A DNA stretch of 64,000 nucleotides, taken from Sipunculus nudus. Lineage: Eukaryota; Annelida; Sipuncula; Golfingiida; Sipunculidae. The notes below the pieces were generated by a model. The model saw nothing but the letters and a program-made list of their open reading frames with translations. It made no database searches and was not told the DNA's origin. The stretch spans positions 13,697,508 through 13,761,507 of the forward strand of contig CM049313.1 of assembly GCA_026874595.1 (NCBI GenBank), in the 5' to 3' direction. The position numbers were made by a program, and so were the translations under genes. This document shows positions 37,101 to 50,263 of this stretch, in pieces; the first letter of the stretch is position 1, and the number at the start of each line of letters is the position of its first letter.

Positions 37101-37735
37101 GTTTAGTTAATGGAGTAGAACGTGGAAGATAATATTACTAAATCAGTTTACTAAATCCATTTCCAACAAGTATTATGGATTATGAAATTATGATCGTCCA
37201 TCTTCGAAATAAACTATAAATGCCAGTTCCTTTTTCATCATTATCATCTCTAGAAGGTTGAATCCGTTCCCATTTAATTCAGTGAGAGCAAATGTACAAG
37301 CAATTTCAATTTCAACATATCTATATTAGTTTCTCGTGGGTCTCATTCATCAGTTTTGGGATATATAGTGCCACCACTTATAATTCACATTTTTATCTGG
37401 ACCCATGCATAATTGATTTACATTATACTAATGTTGCGAGTTTATTCGGGTATACAAATATAGTCAGGTATTTTGAAAAAGTGAACGGTAACTACTGATT
37501 GAGTTTCCTTCTCAGGCAGGATATGCAGAGTGAATGTTTCAGAGAGTATTATTATCCAACAGCATGGTCATCTCAATGCTTTAAGTTTTATTACCATTCT
37601 CAAATTAATATTGACAAAAAAAGTCTAATACATGTAAATACATGTCAATAAAATTTATATAGATCATTTAAACTGTTTATTGGAAAGCTACCCTTCTTTT
37701 TACGTCCGGGACCCAAATGAAAAGATATATGGTTA

Positions 37736-39105
37736 TGAGAGATTTTAGCTCAGCTGACCCTAAGTCATCTTAGCTGTTGCGATCACCCTTTGTCTGTCGT
37801 CCGTCCGGCCCTCGGTCCGTTAACAGGGCACAAATCGTAACTGTTAGATTCAGAAACCTTTAACTGTACATCCAGGGAGGTCCTTGTCCATTCTCTTTGG
37901 AAACCTAAAATTAGGTCATGGTGACCTATATTTTGTGACCTACGGGCCGAAAACATAATATGAACACTCAGACAGTCAGATGGGGCACAAAATATATCCA
38001 TTAGGTTTAGAACCTTCTTACGTTATATTCTGGGAGGTCCTAGGCAAATGTTCTTGGAAACCTGAAATTAAATCCCTGTGAGTTATATTCTGTGACCTAT
38101 AGGAAAAAGATGATTATGAGCATCCTGAATGTCAGATGGGCACAAATTGTATCTGAATAGGCCTAGCATCTTTCAACGCAACATCCAGAGAGGTTCTAGG
38201 CAAATCTCCCTGGAAACCTGAATTTAAATCCTGGTGTCCTGGAAGGCTATTTTCTGTGTGCTATCAGCCAAATATATGAATCTGAGCATCCAGACAAACA
38301 GGGTACAAATTGTATCTATTTTCTTTGAAACATTTTATTGTAAAGTCCAGGGAGTTCCCTGAATCCTGAAATAAGGTCACTTTCTTTCTATAAAACATGT
38401 CAAATAGAGTCAGATAGGGCACAACTTATATCCTTAATCCCTTAAATCTTCTAACACAAAATCCAGGGAGATATAGGCAAACCCCACTAGAACCCTTCGC
38501 GTACGTTACAGGTCAAAAACAGGATTTGAGCACCTTGAACGTCACACTGGTACAAATGGTATGCATTAAGCATAGTTCCTGGGCAGATCTCCTTTGAAAT
38601 TTAAAATTAGGTCATTGGTACGTATATTCTGCAAGCTGCTGACCAGAAGCATCATTTTGAGCTGTCAGACAGGGCACAAATTGTATCCATTAGCCCTAAA
38701 CTCTTCTAACAAAACATCAAGAGAAGTCCTTGGAAAATCTCCTAAGAGACCTGAAATTAGGTCATGGTGACCTATATTCTGCGAGCTACCGCCCAGAAAC
38801 AAGGTATGAGCCACAGGCAAACAGGGTATAAATTTTATCCATTTTCTTTTGTGAATTCTTATGTAAAATCTTGAGATGTTCTTGGCAAGTCTCCTTAATC
38901 CTGAAATTACGTCACTTAATTCTTAAAATACATGTCAAAATACAAAATACAAAAAAATATAAAATTTTATTTTCCGCCCGTTTTGAAACATAGTAGCATA
39001 TAAGCCATATAGGCTTTTCTTACAGACGACATGTAAGAGTTATAAAAGAAATGAGCACCCAGTCAATTCCGCTGAGCGTCAAGGCCCATGGGCCACTTGT
39101 TGAAT
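37736..39105 (+). mobile_element. Pearl-like element with eight tandem core units
   Basis: The head carries 'ctcagctgacc' and 'tttgtctgtcgtccgtccgg'. Then come about eight core units of 130-165 nt, each marked by 'gggcacaaattgtatcc' and 'ggtcatggtgacctatattc'. The tail is 'cgctgagcgtcaaggcccat' then 'gggccacttgtt'. The tail matches 60118-60606 and 22967-23010. A variable-number core of about 160 bp flanked by short ends is the structure of the pearl elements of bivalves; the assignment is by structure only. Confidence 0.75.
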
Positions 39106-39308
39106 TGTTGGATGCATGAGCATTTTCTTGACATCATTATATAGGTTTTGGATACAGACAAAAACAGGAATAACATATTCTAGTTTTACACACGTAGTGT
39201 GAGCCAGAGGGCATGGGACCTTGTGTAATGACATATATAAAGTTTTCTTACACTTTTTATACCACATTGACAACCTGATTCTGATGGTTCATTTAAAATT
39301 AAAGTAAG

Positions 39309-39525
39309 TACAATGAAACCTCTTTAATATGGGCACCCTGGGCACCAAGACAGAGTGCCCACTTGATAGAAGCGCCCACTCTATGGAGGTTATGACCAGA
39401 AGAAAAATAACCATGTGGCGAAAAACGGGTCTGTCCAAAACTGCCCACTATATAGAGGTGCCCACTTTATGAATGTGCCCACTATATAGAAGCGCCCACT
39501 TAATGGAGGTGCCCTCACAGATTGA
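39309..39525. mobile_element. Pogo/mariner-type MITE, right end unclear
   Basis: The left end 'tacaatgaaacctctttaat' and internal 'gtgcccact...atagaggt' repeats resemble the two 180-bp MITEs in style. A matching right end is not visible, so it may be truncated. Confidence 0.5.
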
Positions 39526-42500
39526 CATTATATTTATTTATTTGAATTTACCGAAAAAAAATAAAACTAACGACATAATATTAAAAAATATTTAAATGAA
39601 ACTTTCTGCATTTACATAATCAAAAGATAATAAAGTCATCATAAAACAGCGTGTCCCTTGTAAAAACATTGATGCACAAATCATAGTGTTGTTAACTGTT
39701 TTCAGAGAGTGTTCCAAACAGAACACTAACCCTCTTTCAACCCTAAAGGCCCGTAAAATATGTGTATACTTGACGTTAGAATAAAAAAAAATTAATAGCA
39801 TAACACATAGTCGGAACTTTGCTGTAATATCCGGATGAGGATGGTACAATCGTCATTTCAGTGTGTATTATATGTAACAGCCAAGGTAAGTCAAAACCCA
39901 AACTGATCCAGTCCAGCAAGAGTTTATCTAAACAAAGAAAATTGCAATCACGGTACATCAGAAATAAAAACCAGGAGAAAAAGTAGACGAGAGGTGTAAC
40001 CATGCGACAGGCCTGCTTAACGCCCACTCAAATATTGATAGCTATAAATGTGAAATGGCTGCCGAAGACTATCAAATGTGTAGACGATCAATAAACACAG
40101 TATGAAATCCGGCTTTTTCTGACCGATCATAGAGCAAATGATATTTCAAAACGCTGACGGGCGCTTAAATTTGCAGCACGGAAGATTACTCTTGCAACAA
40201 ACCTGAACCCGGCCGCAGCAGAAAAAAAAACCGGTATATACCGAGGAATATATATTTAATACTTTGTGTGCATCCCTTTACTGTCATACTGAAGCAAAAT
40301 ATCTTTTCGTGTAACTTTTTAAAGTAATTTAGATTTACTTTAATTAATGTTTAACCTGAACTTCTTATTGCTTAGTTGCTATTGGTCAAGGCAATTAAAA
40401 AACTATTTTTACTGGTTTACTTGTAAACATTTTTTTTGGAGAGTTTACCGATTAAAACGAAATTTGGTATTCAACGTGAGGACATGCAACAATCCCTACA
40501 CATTATAGACATGTGTGCAATCTTAGTACATGTGCATAAATTGTAACAATGTTGAGTAAGTATAAAATACTGGCACTTGCTCTCAAGAAAATTAGATACT
40601 AGTAACTGGCATGGCATGCTGGAAGGCTAGGGAGGGTCTGTCCTAAGGCGACGTGGTAGTAACTTGAGGAAACCACCATCTCTCGGGTGTTTTGATCTAA
40701 TTTGCATAAACTTCCTTAAATTTGCATCAGATTCCGTTTAGGTTCCGGTAGAATCAAAATAGTAATTCTTTCTCATAGACATTCGGACACCGGTTCCTAA
40801 GTGTTGAGGCTTAAGGCCAGAGCTAATGTTTACTATGCTAATTTATTCAATGATTATCTGATCCGATTTGCTGATTTAAACAAATATATCTGATATATGA
40901 TATTTTTGGTTGAAAACGTACCTCTATTTTGAATAAAAGAATGCTGAAAGAGCGAAAGGTCGTTATAAATTGATTCATAACATTCTTTTTTTTACAATTG
41001 TTATGAGCGCTTGCAAAGCAAAATACGTTTGTCAAAATGTCATCGCTTGCATACCAAAAAAACCGAGGTGTTGATTGATTTTTAAATACATATGTATCAA
41101 TCACGAAACAGAACACCCATACAAGCACAACCTAGACAGTCGCCGAGCCTCCACTAAGGTGGGGTTGTTTATTGAGCTTAATCGATAACCTTATTACCAG
41201 ACTGTCTGAGGTGCTGGAAACTGGATTTCCTGACAGAATGTTTGTATACAATGAGTTCATTCAGATGCAGTATTTACGGGCCCCCTTTGTCGTATCTGAT
41301 TAAAAATACAGTTGACAGCTAATACAGCTCATTGTGACAGCAGGTTGTGTTATTAAATATACTGGTCGTACAATGGTCTCCAGGTCCTGCAGAGTAAACT
41401 GATGATACAAAATTAATGTTTATTTTTTAATGTTGAGTAGACTGCCAAAATAAAGGCAGACTTGTCTTCCTTAGCAAGGTATAAAGGGTAGTCTTATATC
41501 AGAGGCCGTAATAACACCTCTCCGCCTCTCCGCCTGTCTCAGACAAGCAAACATGTGCACGGAAAAGCATTTTACGTTTTGTACCAATCCACTTGAAAGG
41601 TGAATACCTAGATGTTTCCATATTGGTAGCTGTTAAGTAGAACAAACATAACAACAACGATATAGTTTATTTCCTATATTTTCTTGTGAAAATGGTCTGT
41701 AATTTTTAGGTCCTTATCTACTATATTTTCCTGTTTTTCACTGCCCAGTCGTGTTTCCAATAGAACAGTGTTACTATTGAAAAGAATAAATTTTGTTTGC
41801 GTGCAAGTTTGTATGTAGGATGGCATGTTAGATGGTATAATCATGGTTACACTGAAGGCACTGAAAGTTTATTATGATGGAGGATCCATCTTAAGCGGAA
41901 AGGAAAATGTTTCTTCGGAAAAACAAATCTGTTGTTTGTTTTAACCTTCTTTTTCCTCATCACGGCCTTTGCTTTTGGTATTACTCAAATTCCGGCCACA
42001 ATTAGCAAAACATTCAAATTAAAACACAAACAAAAAAAACATTCATTTTTAAAATGAAAGTTTGGACCTTCATTTTTGAAAAATCCATATTTGCCAATAG
42101 TCGGAAAACGGCTCTTATTGGTACAGTCTTGATATCTATACCTGTGTATATATGGCAAGAGATTGTATAAATCCATAGAAAACATCCATGTGTAACAAAG
42201 GTTTTAAATGTATTACCAATGGCTAAATCTGGTGGCGATTAACCAGAGGTATAGTTTGTATAATGGCAGAATCATTGGGACAGGTAAATTGATCATCCTC
42301 CATCTCATTTTAAAACAGAGAGAAACAAACATTAAATGGATGAATTGAACTGATCCAGTAAAAAATGTTCACATCTCAATATAAAAATTACACTCGCATG
42401 AAAATGGTATAGAAATATAAGCATTTCTTTAAAGACTTTGAATCCGTGTATAGAATGATATGAGATATAAAGATAATATTCTTCCTTTTATAAATTCATG

Positions 42501-44022
42501 TAAAGTTATGGATCATTATAATGGGAATCATCCAGTCATTTGGACAAAGTTTCCGTGTGGACAATATGAATATATAGATCAAATATAACATGGATTAAAG
42601 CAGTGGAAACCAACGGCTTATATGAAGTTTGTTTTTGTGATTTAGTTTAAAAGCTTAATATGTGCTTTATAAAGTCTCCCGTTATTGTATGATTACATCG
42701 TAATATAATAAACCACTCGGCAGTCAAGTAAAAGGTTTTTATTTATGGATAAAGGCTGAGTTGATGATCTCTGTGATTATATGTGGCAAAACCAGACTAA
42801 AAGCGATAAAAGTGTGACATTAATTCATATTTTCACATATCGGCAATACATAAATTGCAGCAGGGTTCCGGTATAATGGATTACTAGTTGTTAAGTGCGC
42901 CGCTTAGATTCAATGCTAACAGAATACTTGCGTCTAAATCATCACGTAAATGCCACCTGTCTGTGGGTGTTATTTGTGTTTGACATCAGAAGGCGTTGTT
43001 GTACGGTGGTTGTCGGATAGACTTTTTCCTTGATTGTTTGTACTGCTCTTCTTGTTTTGATTGTAAACTCGTATTGATGACATAAGAACGGAAAAACAAG
43101 AATAAAGTAAATATACAACACACCCCGCTGAAGGACGGAGGTCACAGACGTGTTGGTGATACGTGGTGGCCGGAACAACCAAGGCGGAGATTTCCGAGAA
43201 CTGCCGATCATTTGATTGGATTTTCATTTTCTTTCGTGTTTGATGTTTTATATTTTATTATTCATAGTGTGAAGAATATAAGAATATAATTTTTATATGA
43301 AATACAGGAACAATTTCTGAGACTTAAGGGCAGAAATCACATCTAGCCCAAATGAGACAGCTTCTAAATAAAAATGATCTCACTGTTTCAGAATTTCATA
43401 ATTGTTGTGTCAAACTGACTCGTGTCACGAGCGTTTTATGAAACAGACAATGACGGGATAGGTCGATAATTATGTTGATAATTCTGGGAGTGATTTGTTG
43501 TGATCAATCAAAGTAGAATATATTACGGCATTATTAAAATTAAAAAAAAAAAAACTTTACATATATAATAACACTTTCCCAAAAGTCCGTAAAGGTCAAT
43601 ATGTTGACATTGGCATTACAATATCAGTTAACGTGCAGGCAGTCGGCTTTATGGGATTTGATCGCTGTAAACTGTACTGTCATACAAAATCGTGCCATCG
43701 AACCTCGCGACCGCAGCGCCAGCCAGATATTTTATTCCTGATTTGTTTATATAGGAGTACTTAATAACAATAATGTTTCCTTTTCATTCCACTGCTGGTT
43801 TACCGGAAATAAGTATCATCAAGTTATTATATTAAACATGAAGTAGAGAAAGATTAGCTCACGACGCCAACGAAGTGGAATCAGTTCCTTTATCAAATCG
43901 CGTGTTTAGGACATTTTAATCAGGCAATTTATAAAATTTATTTTTGGGGGGGGGGGGGGGTGGCTCGACCAGGGTTTTCTGGTTAAACATCACACTCTAA
44001 AGATAATTGATGCCTCATGTTA
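39526..44022. other. Intron 3 sequence without recognised features
   Basis: AT-rich intronic DNA with no exon, SINE or clear repeat that I can support, apart from a poly(G) run at 43947-43960. Confidence 0.4.
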
Positions 44023-44290
44023 CACAGGTGCATCGCGGAGCCACAACACATGTCAATCAAAAGATGCCCTGACTAGTTTGGCCGAAAAATGTAATACATG
44101 TTACCGCTAGCTAAAATACATGAGAACTGTGTTTACCAACACGCAGAGCCATAAAAAGGTGTTAAACAGCCGTATGCGAGGTACTGAGACTGTGTGCTTG
44201 GATAGGTTTCCTGGGAAACTTTTGTATAGAGCAAAACTGAACTTATAGTGTGAAAGAACAGGTATAATATTTCTCCTGATTATATGTTGG
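44023..44290. mobile_element. TTAA-type MITE, copy 3 (partial)
   Basis: Matches the middle and right part of copies 1 and 2 ('gtgcatcgcggagcca', 'aacacgcagagcca', 'cgtatgcgaggta', 'agcaaaactgaact', 'ctcctgattat') but lacks both ends. Confidence 0.7.
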
Positions 44291-44760
44291 GATAAACATT
44301 GATCAAAAAGAGCACGAAGCGAAGCCACATGTTCTCACTAATGATGTAGGCTCAATGCCTAACAGGCTTCCATGGTATGATAACATTAATAATATTACCA
44401 ATATTTAATAATTTGAGTGTACAGGATAATATAAGGGTCACTTCTTGACCAAATGAGTGTTTACCATGAACTAAATTTAAGAGCATTTACAAAAACAGTT
44501 GCGGTTGGTAAAGATTCAAATGTGGATTCACACGTGGAGCCACTTAATCGGCAATGAACGTACAATATTTCTGCTGAAAAAAAGTGGATTCAGTTGTCGG
44601 TTCAGCCGTCCAAAATTAAATCCTTGCAGTATAATGCACCAATACCTATATAAATGTGAGTCTGTCTTTTACCTATTCGGTATTACAACTTAATCATCCG
44701 AGTCTACCAAATACTTGCTGTAAGCTCATGTTTGCTTCTTTGAAATGGACCAGGTGTACC

Positions 44761-45013
44761 GGCTTCCGTGGCTCAGGGGTAGAGCACATGCAGAAATCAA
44801 AGCTGGGAGATCGTGAGTTCGAATCTCAGCCGAGGCGGTGAGGTTTTTCACGGTCGGGCCCCACCCAGGGTGTGCGTTCTGTAAGCCTAATGGGAAGACT
44901 GTGCCCAACAGTCGTGCTTCACTCACAAATGAGTGGGCCTTTCGGGGGTTCGTCGGTGTTATGACCCAGCAATGGGGAGGACACATACCCAGGACCCAGG
45001 AGTGGTAAAAACA
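44761..45013 (+). mobile_element. tRNA-derived SINE, copy B (well preserved)
   Basis: The head has box A 'tggctcaggggtagagc' and box B 'gagttcgaatctc' in tRNA spacing. A body shared with copy A at 30905-31121 follows. It lies in channel intron 3. The tRNA-like part lacks a matched acceptor stem, so it is a SINE and not a tRNA gene. Confidence 0.85.
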
Positions 45014-45099
45014 CATCATATTAAAACAGGGATTGAAAGTTTGGTGTCGTATTGACAGGGGCGTAATCAGATCTGACGGTCCTGTGGAGCAAAACTCTG

Positions 45100-45265
45100 T
45101 ACTTCATCTTTCTTCTTCCTTCCCTTTCTCCTTTTTCTTTTCCTTTTCTTTCCTTTTCATTCCCTTCTTTTTTCTTCTTCCTGCCCTTTCTCTTCTTCCC
45201 TCTCTCCCCTCTTTCCTTTCTTTCCTCATTTTTCCCCTCCTGATTTTTTTGCCTCCTCCCGTTTT
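45100..45265. repeat. Polypyrimidine tract
   Basis: About 165 nt almost wholly C and T on the plus strand (tcctttctcctttttcttt style). Long tracts of this kind can adopt triplex structure. Minus-strand ORFs rich in Lys/Glu/Arg here are artefacts. Confidence 0.9.
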
Positions 45266-45935
45266 TGGAGAAACCCCCCGCCACCTCACTGGTTACACCA
45301 CTGCGTATTGCTATATATCAGTTCTATGATATAGGGACATAAAACACTCAAAACACATACAATATATAGTGTCATAGTCACACTGTGGCCATGTCTTGCC
45401 GGTGAGGTCGAATATCCTGGTCTCAGTCTCCCAGGCTTTCTGCCTCTCAAACATTGCTATGCTGTATGACCTGTGTTGATCGGACTTTGTGTCCCAGTTT
45501 AAGTATTATTGATCAATACCTGAGGATATATCGTGATAGGGGTACTTTTTATATAACTGTGTAGCCCTATATTTGTAGACAAAAGTGTGAAGTGGGGAGG
45601 TTGATAGGTTCGTAAACCTAACGAAGTCGCATAGACTTACAGCATAAAAATGTATAACAGTCCAATTATTGAGCGGGATTATCACACAAAAGGCCCGGGA
45701 TTCTGCCAATGAAGAACATCGATATTGCTAAATGTGTGGACATTGGTGGTGACAGCTCAACAAATAGTGACCACCCGGGTAGTCATAGTAACGGGTGTGC
45801 TTGGAGTGATAGTAATGATGGGACTATTATTCAACATATGACCTATGCCACAGGGGGAGATCCAAGCCCGGAAAATTGCCAACATTTGCACTGTTCTGTT
45901 TTCCATAGCAACTTACTAAATAAATAAAGGGATTG

Positions 45936-45939
<4 letters not shown>

Positions 45940-45992
<53 letters not shown>
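45940..45992. repeat. (TA)n microsatellite
   Basis: About 26 TA units in channel intron 3. Confidence 0.97.
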
Positions 45993-45995
<3 letters not shown>

Positions 45996-46165
45996 GTCAA
46001 CGTTTGGATACAATATTTTCAGTATCTCATATTCGGTTCTTGGAAGAACAAATCATTTTAATTGCAGGCAATATAATAGCTTTCAATAAGCATCGTTGTC
46101 CCTTACCCATGTAGACGACAGTCCTTGGTTTGCAGTCAACATTCACTACCAAACGAAACTTGAAT

Positions 46166-46657
46166 TTAAAGGGGCCCAATCACCCATAATGCATGTTGAA
46201 TTAACACGAGAAATAGCTTCTTCCCTTTAACACAAATTCGTGTATGCCAAAATATGCCATGGAAACCGTTTGCTTACACCCGCAAATGAGTATTAAAGAC
46301 AGTGGACCCGGAGCGATCACAGGTGTCAAGATAAACACAGAGAGAGGCGCCTTGTGCATCGCGGAAAAGCAAGGAATGCCAATCAGGAGATGCCCCGACT
46401 GACTTGGCCCAAAAATTTAATACCTGTTTCCGCTGGCTGAAGCATCACGTGTTGCGGCTCACAATCGCACCTCTGGTCACGCAGCCTTTTTAATGTAAAT
46501 TGACACACTTGGACTATATTTACCAACATACAGAGCCAGAGCAAGGTATTAAACAGTCGTATATGAAGTAATGAGACCGTACGCTGGGATGGTTTTGACG
46601 GGAAACTGACAGTGTGAAAGAATAAGCATAATATAGCCCCTGATTATGTCCCTTTAA
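46166..46657. mobile_element. TTAA-type MITE, copy 2 (both ends intact)
   Basis: 492 bp, opening 'ttaaaggggcccaatca' and closing with the complement of 'ttaaagggacataatca', so TTAA borders both sides. It can be aligned along its length with copy 1 at 15170-15662. Confidence 0.85.
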
Positions 46658-48134
46658 CACTAAAATAAAAAAGAAACAAAATTTTACGTTTTCTATGTGA
46701 AAAGGCTCCGACTCAACGGCATTAACAATATAAATCTGATGCAGTGGCATTTTCTTCCTCTAACATAAGAGAGTCTATCAAGATGTCAAAGTCAGCCAAG
46801 TAGATACAACATAGAAGCCTAACATATATCTACCGTAACATAGCAGTAACGTGTAAAATGTTGATTATATCTCTTCTAAATACCGTTAATATACCCTTCG
46901 TGTCTTTTGTTCTTCTTCAAGGTTAGATACATATGCATGTTATTGATATTAAATCCTTGCGTGTAACTTGCGTGGGTGAACCGAGAAAGACACACCTAAA
47001 AAGTTGTCGGCTTGGGCCGGAAAATATTAGGTGGTCCCTCCTGTTTACACATATAGCATATTAGTGTCCTGCGAGCAAGTTGTAGAAGTCATCCCAAACT
47101 GACGCCTAACGACACATTTAGTCATTATAACTAACATCTCACAAATTCATTACCTTACTTTTAAGTCCATGAGGAATGTATTGTTCGTATTAGGAATTTG
47201 ATAGCTGTCTGGGGTCAAATGTACTCTGTAAATCGATATTCACTCCAGTGAAGGAGCATACTGACCTATTCCTCGATTTTCGGTTTATGTCAGGAGGGCA
47301 TCTATCACATGTGTGGCATGAGGTATAAATACAATTTTACTGCATAAATAAATAATGGCGACTCAAAGACCATGAATCAAGTGGATGCCGTTCTGGTACC
47401 CCATTCTGGCACCCTTAGGGTGAATGTGCCAAAAACGAAGAAAGCACATACTAAAATTCTTCATGAATTTGTGAGAAATGAATTTCTTGATAATATTACA
47501 CGATATAATTATAAGTTTGATATAATGGAAAGAAGGTGGCTATATAGACCATTACTCAGGCGGGTGCCGCCATGCCACCCTTGGGAACGTTTGTATGGAT
47601 GCAAAAGTCCAAGAAGGAAGGGATGAAATCCCTAAAGCTTTATTGAGCGAGCAAAATGGAATTTTTAAACAATAATAGCGGTAGCAAAACAAGCAAAACC
47701 TGTTAAGTAAAGAGTGATTTTCGAGAGAAGCTGCTACTTGTAGAATATTTCGGTTTTGCCGACTTTTAATTAAGTATTGAATCCCCATTTAACTGAATAG
47801 GTGAATTTTTAAAAATACAAAGTTGTTACTTATGTCCCGAGTTATTTCTTGCACCGAGCCGCATGGAGCATTAAACAGCCTCAGTCAGTGTAATAAGCAG
47901 AAGTTCAATAATAAGACCTGGGGTATAGTAAAAGCATACAGTCTAACATTAAGACTTTTTATGACAAATATAACATATTATATATCCTTGCAACATGGAC
48001 GCGGAAAGCACTTGTTTTCAAATGTAACGTTGTTACTTCTTCTAAAAAAAAGGTAAATAATTTAAATAATTGAAGTCATACGTATACACTGAATCATGAA
48101 CATCAAGTGATCACCTGTACTCTATACTTGACAG

Positions 48135-48392
48135 GATTTGACGGTGACTGTGACGTCAGAGCGTTCTGAAAACGAGGTTAACCTTGAGGAAGACACGGAG
48201 AACGTGTCATCCATTAACGTCATGTCGTTTGTAGACGAACAGGAATGGCGTCTTCACACCCATGTGGACATCAAACGACGCTCCACAACCAAAGCTTACC
48301 AAAACCCCCGGGCGAAGCACTGTGCCCTGTCGTGTGCATGCCAGGCCACGAGAAGGCCCGGTTTCTTCATATGGAATATTATCCTAGTCATG
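48135..48392 (+). CDS. Channel exon 4 (end of ligand-binding domain, start of M1)
   Basis: 86 codons between 'ctatacttgacag' and 'gtcatg/gtacgt'. It starts DLTVTVTSERSENEV, follows FPFDTQ directly, and contains SFVDEQEWRLHTHVDI and RRPGFFIWNIILVM, the pre-M1/M1 signature. The second Cys-loop position is Leu (second residue). There is no vicinal cysteine pair of the acetylcholine-receptor type. Confidence 0.9.
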
Positions 48393-48683
48393 GTACGTCT
48401 CGACAGTACGTCCAACTTCAATATTAATTGTGCCAATCAGGTGCCGACATATTCTTATTAAAACATATGTTAAGAGTAATTTTTAAAAATTTAAAATATC
48501 ATCAAAGGCGGGATATGTGTGAGACATCTACAATTCTGAAGACAATTTTTATTGCCTAATCTACATAATACATTAATATAATACTCAAATAAGTAGGAGA
48601 CGAGCCAAAAGAATGTTTAAGATAAAAAAATTAAAATATAAGCCATTAATTTTTAGTCTCTCGGACACAAATTATATATGCCC

Positions 48684-48909
48684 TCGTATTTGTTTCGCAT
48701 ATTCTTAGTGCGAGTCTCGGGTTGACTAGGCTTTTGTTCTCGTATGTTTCAGATTTTCATCTGTAGCCTCGGTTTCACTACAGTATCCGTTCTCTTATTT
48801 TAAAATGTTTATCTGTAACCTTGGGTTCGCTACTTTCCCGTTTTCTAATTTTTTAGATTTTCACTTGTAGCCTCGGGTTAGCCACGATATTCGTTTTCGT
48901 GTGTTTCAG
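48684..48909 (+). repeat. Tandem copies of the exon 5 acceptor junction
   Basis: Four units of 52-54 nt precede exon 5. Each copies intron end (ttctcgtatgtttcag) plus about 28 nt of exon start (attttcatctgtagcctcgg). Junction points fall after 48698, 48752, 48804 and 48856; the true one is after 48909. Units 2 and 4 keep AG, while units 1 and 3 read GC and AA. Confidence 0.85.
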
Positions 48910-49065
48910 ATTTTCATCTGTAGCCTCGGTTTCGCCACGTTTGCCGTGAAGATCACGCTTCCTCAGAACCGGCTCCAGCTTTCGTTCATCCTCGTCTTGA
49001 CCTGCATCACTTTCAAGTTCGTCGTAAACCAAAATCTACCGCGCATCTCATATCTCACTTATCTC
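48910..49065 (+). CDS. Channel exon 5 (M1 end and M2 pore helix)
   Basis: 52 codons between 'cgtgtgtttcag' and 'tatctc/gtaagt'. It reads IFICSLGFATFAV (end of M1), a short KITLPQN turn, the pore helix RLQLSFILVLTCITF with Leu at 9-prime, and VVNQNLPRISYLTYL. The last phrase is strongly conserved in the Cys-less subfamily. Both splice sites of this exon have nearby duplicates. Confidence 0.9.
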
Positions 49066-49230
49066 GTAAGTATGAACTCGTTGAGCAGTTGCATTATCTT
49101 TTCTAAAACCAACGGGGTATGTACATATATCCCCGTTAGTCCTTTTCAAAATACCTAAAAAAACTGATTTCCAATCGAATTTTTTAAAGAAATTGGACTT
49201 GAGACAGGAGCGGGGTGCGTCAAGGGTAAG

Positions 49231-49296
49231 TCTCCCTTATCTTGTAAGTATGAACTAGTTGTGCAGTTTCATCATCTTTTCTGTAGCCAGCGGGGT
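49231..49296 (+). repeat. Duplicate of the exon 5 donor junction
   Basis: A 66-bp ungapped copy of 49053-49118, offset by 178 nt. It carries the exon end (tctcccttatctt) and the donor (gtaagtatgaact) intact. The duplicate GT lies at 49244-49245. Confidence 0.9.
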
Positions 49297-49850
49297 CAAA
49301 CGACATGAACTTAATACATATTTTGGCTATTTTGTAAATAACAAAAATATTATCAACGATAACGGAAATACCGGCTTCATTTACGTTAAAAAATTTATGT
49401 TGAACTGAATACACACACATTCATATTGTACACATGTCCAACCTTTTTAGTAGACTCATAGAGATATTATTCAGGATCCATCACGCCATCCTGCTATTAA
49501 GGTCAAACAGTCTATGGTAAAACGTGATTGATGTCCGTGCACTGTAGGACTAGGCTGATATGCTGATACAGAAGATAGGTTTATAAAACACAGCAGGTTA
49601 AACGCCCGGGCTATGTTTACTTGTTGTCAGGGTGATGGTGGCTCAGGAACAGTTCTTCCCACGTGAACTTGAGAGGATAAAATGCCCAATCACAAAAAAA
49701 CATTATTAATCACCACCATGACCTATTGATCCGCAGTACAGCCCTACTGTGTTAAAAGTAACATGACATTTCATAATGGACCTTGACACACTCATGTTAA
49801 ATCTATTATCTTTCATCAAAACAGTCCCATCAACATTCACCTACACTACT

Positions 49851-50038
49851 CAGGGGCGGATCCAGAATTTTGGAAAAGGAGAGGTATAGCTCAGGAAGGC
49901 TGATGAGAAAACCTGTAAAAGGTCTTCACGTCTCGAAAAGGTGATCTTAATCGAAAACATTAATGTGAACCCCATAAAAAGGCTACGGGCGATTTAACAA
50001 AAAGGGTAAGGGCATCCCCCAGCATCCGTTCGCTACTG
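49851..50038. mobile_element. GGCGGATCC-ended MITE, copy 1
   Basis: Left 'caggggcggatccagaattt', right 'agcatccgttcgctactg', roughly inverted. It shares 'ggaaaaggagaggt' and 'ctcaggaaggctgatgag' with the copy at 52621-52837. Confidence 0.6.
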
Positions 50039-50263
50039 GCTTCTACACACGGCACTGTATTAAGAATGCCTTTCATTGCGATTTTGCTATGACGCGACGC
50101 GATGCTACTAAAATCGCAACCATTTGTAACAGGAGTGTAAAAGTAAAAAAAAAAAAAAAATCACACAGGCCATTTGAAGCACTGTATATGCATCGCTCAT
50201 TGGGTGAGCGAAGGTGTGTGTGTAGAGTTGCGGCGAGAAAGGGGGTTGGCATGGGTTTGTTTC

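Noticed and set aside
44761-44835. Functional tRNA gene
   Set aside because: Box A and B are good, but no matched acceptor stem is present and a SINE body follows that is shared with another copy.
45021-45284. Lys/Glu/Arg-rich minus-strand protein
   Set aside because: Low-complexity translation of a polypyrimidine tract.
48138-48461. Independent 107-codon ORF
   Set aside because: It is channel exon 4 plus read-through into its intron; splice sites and phase explain it better.
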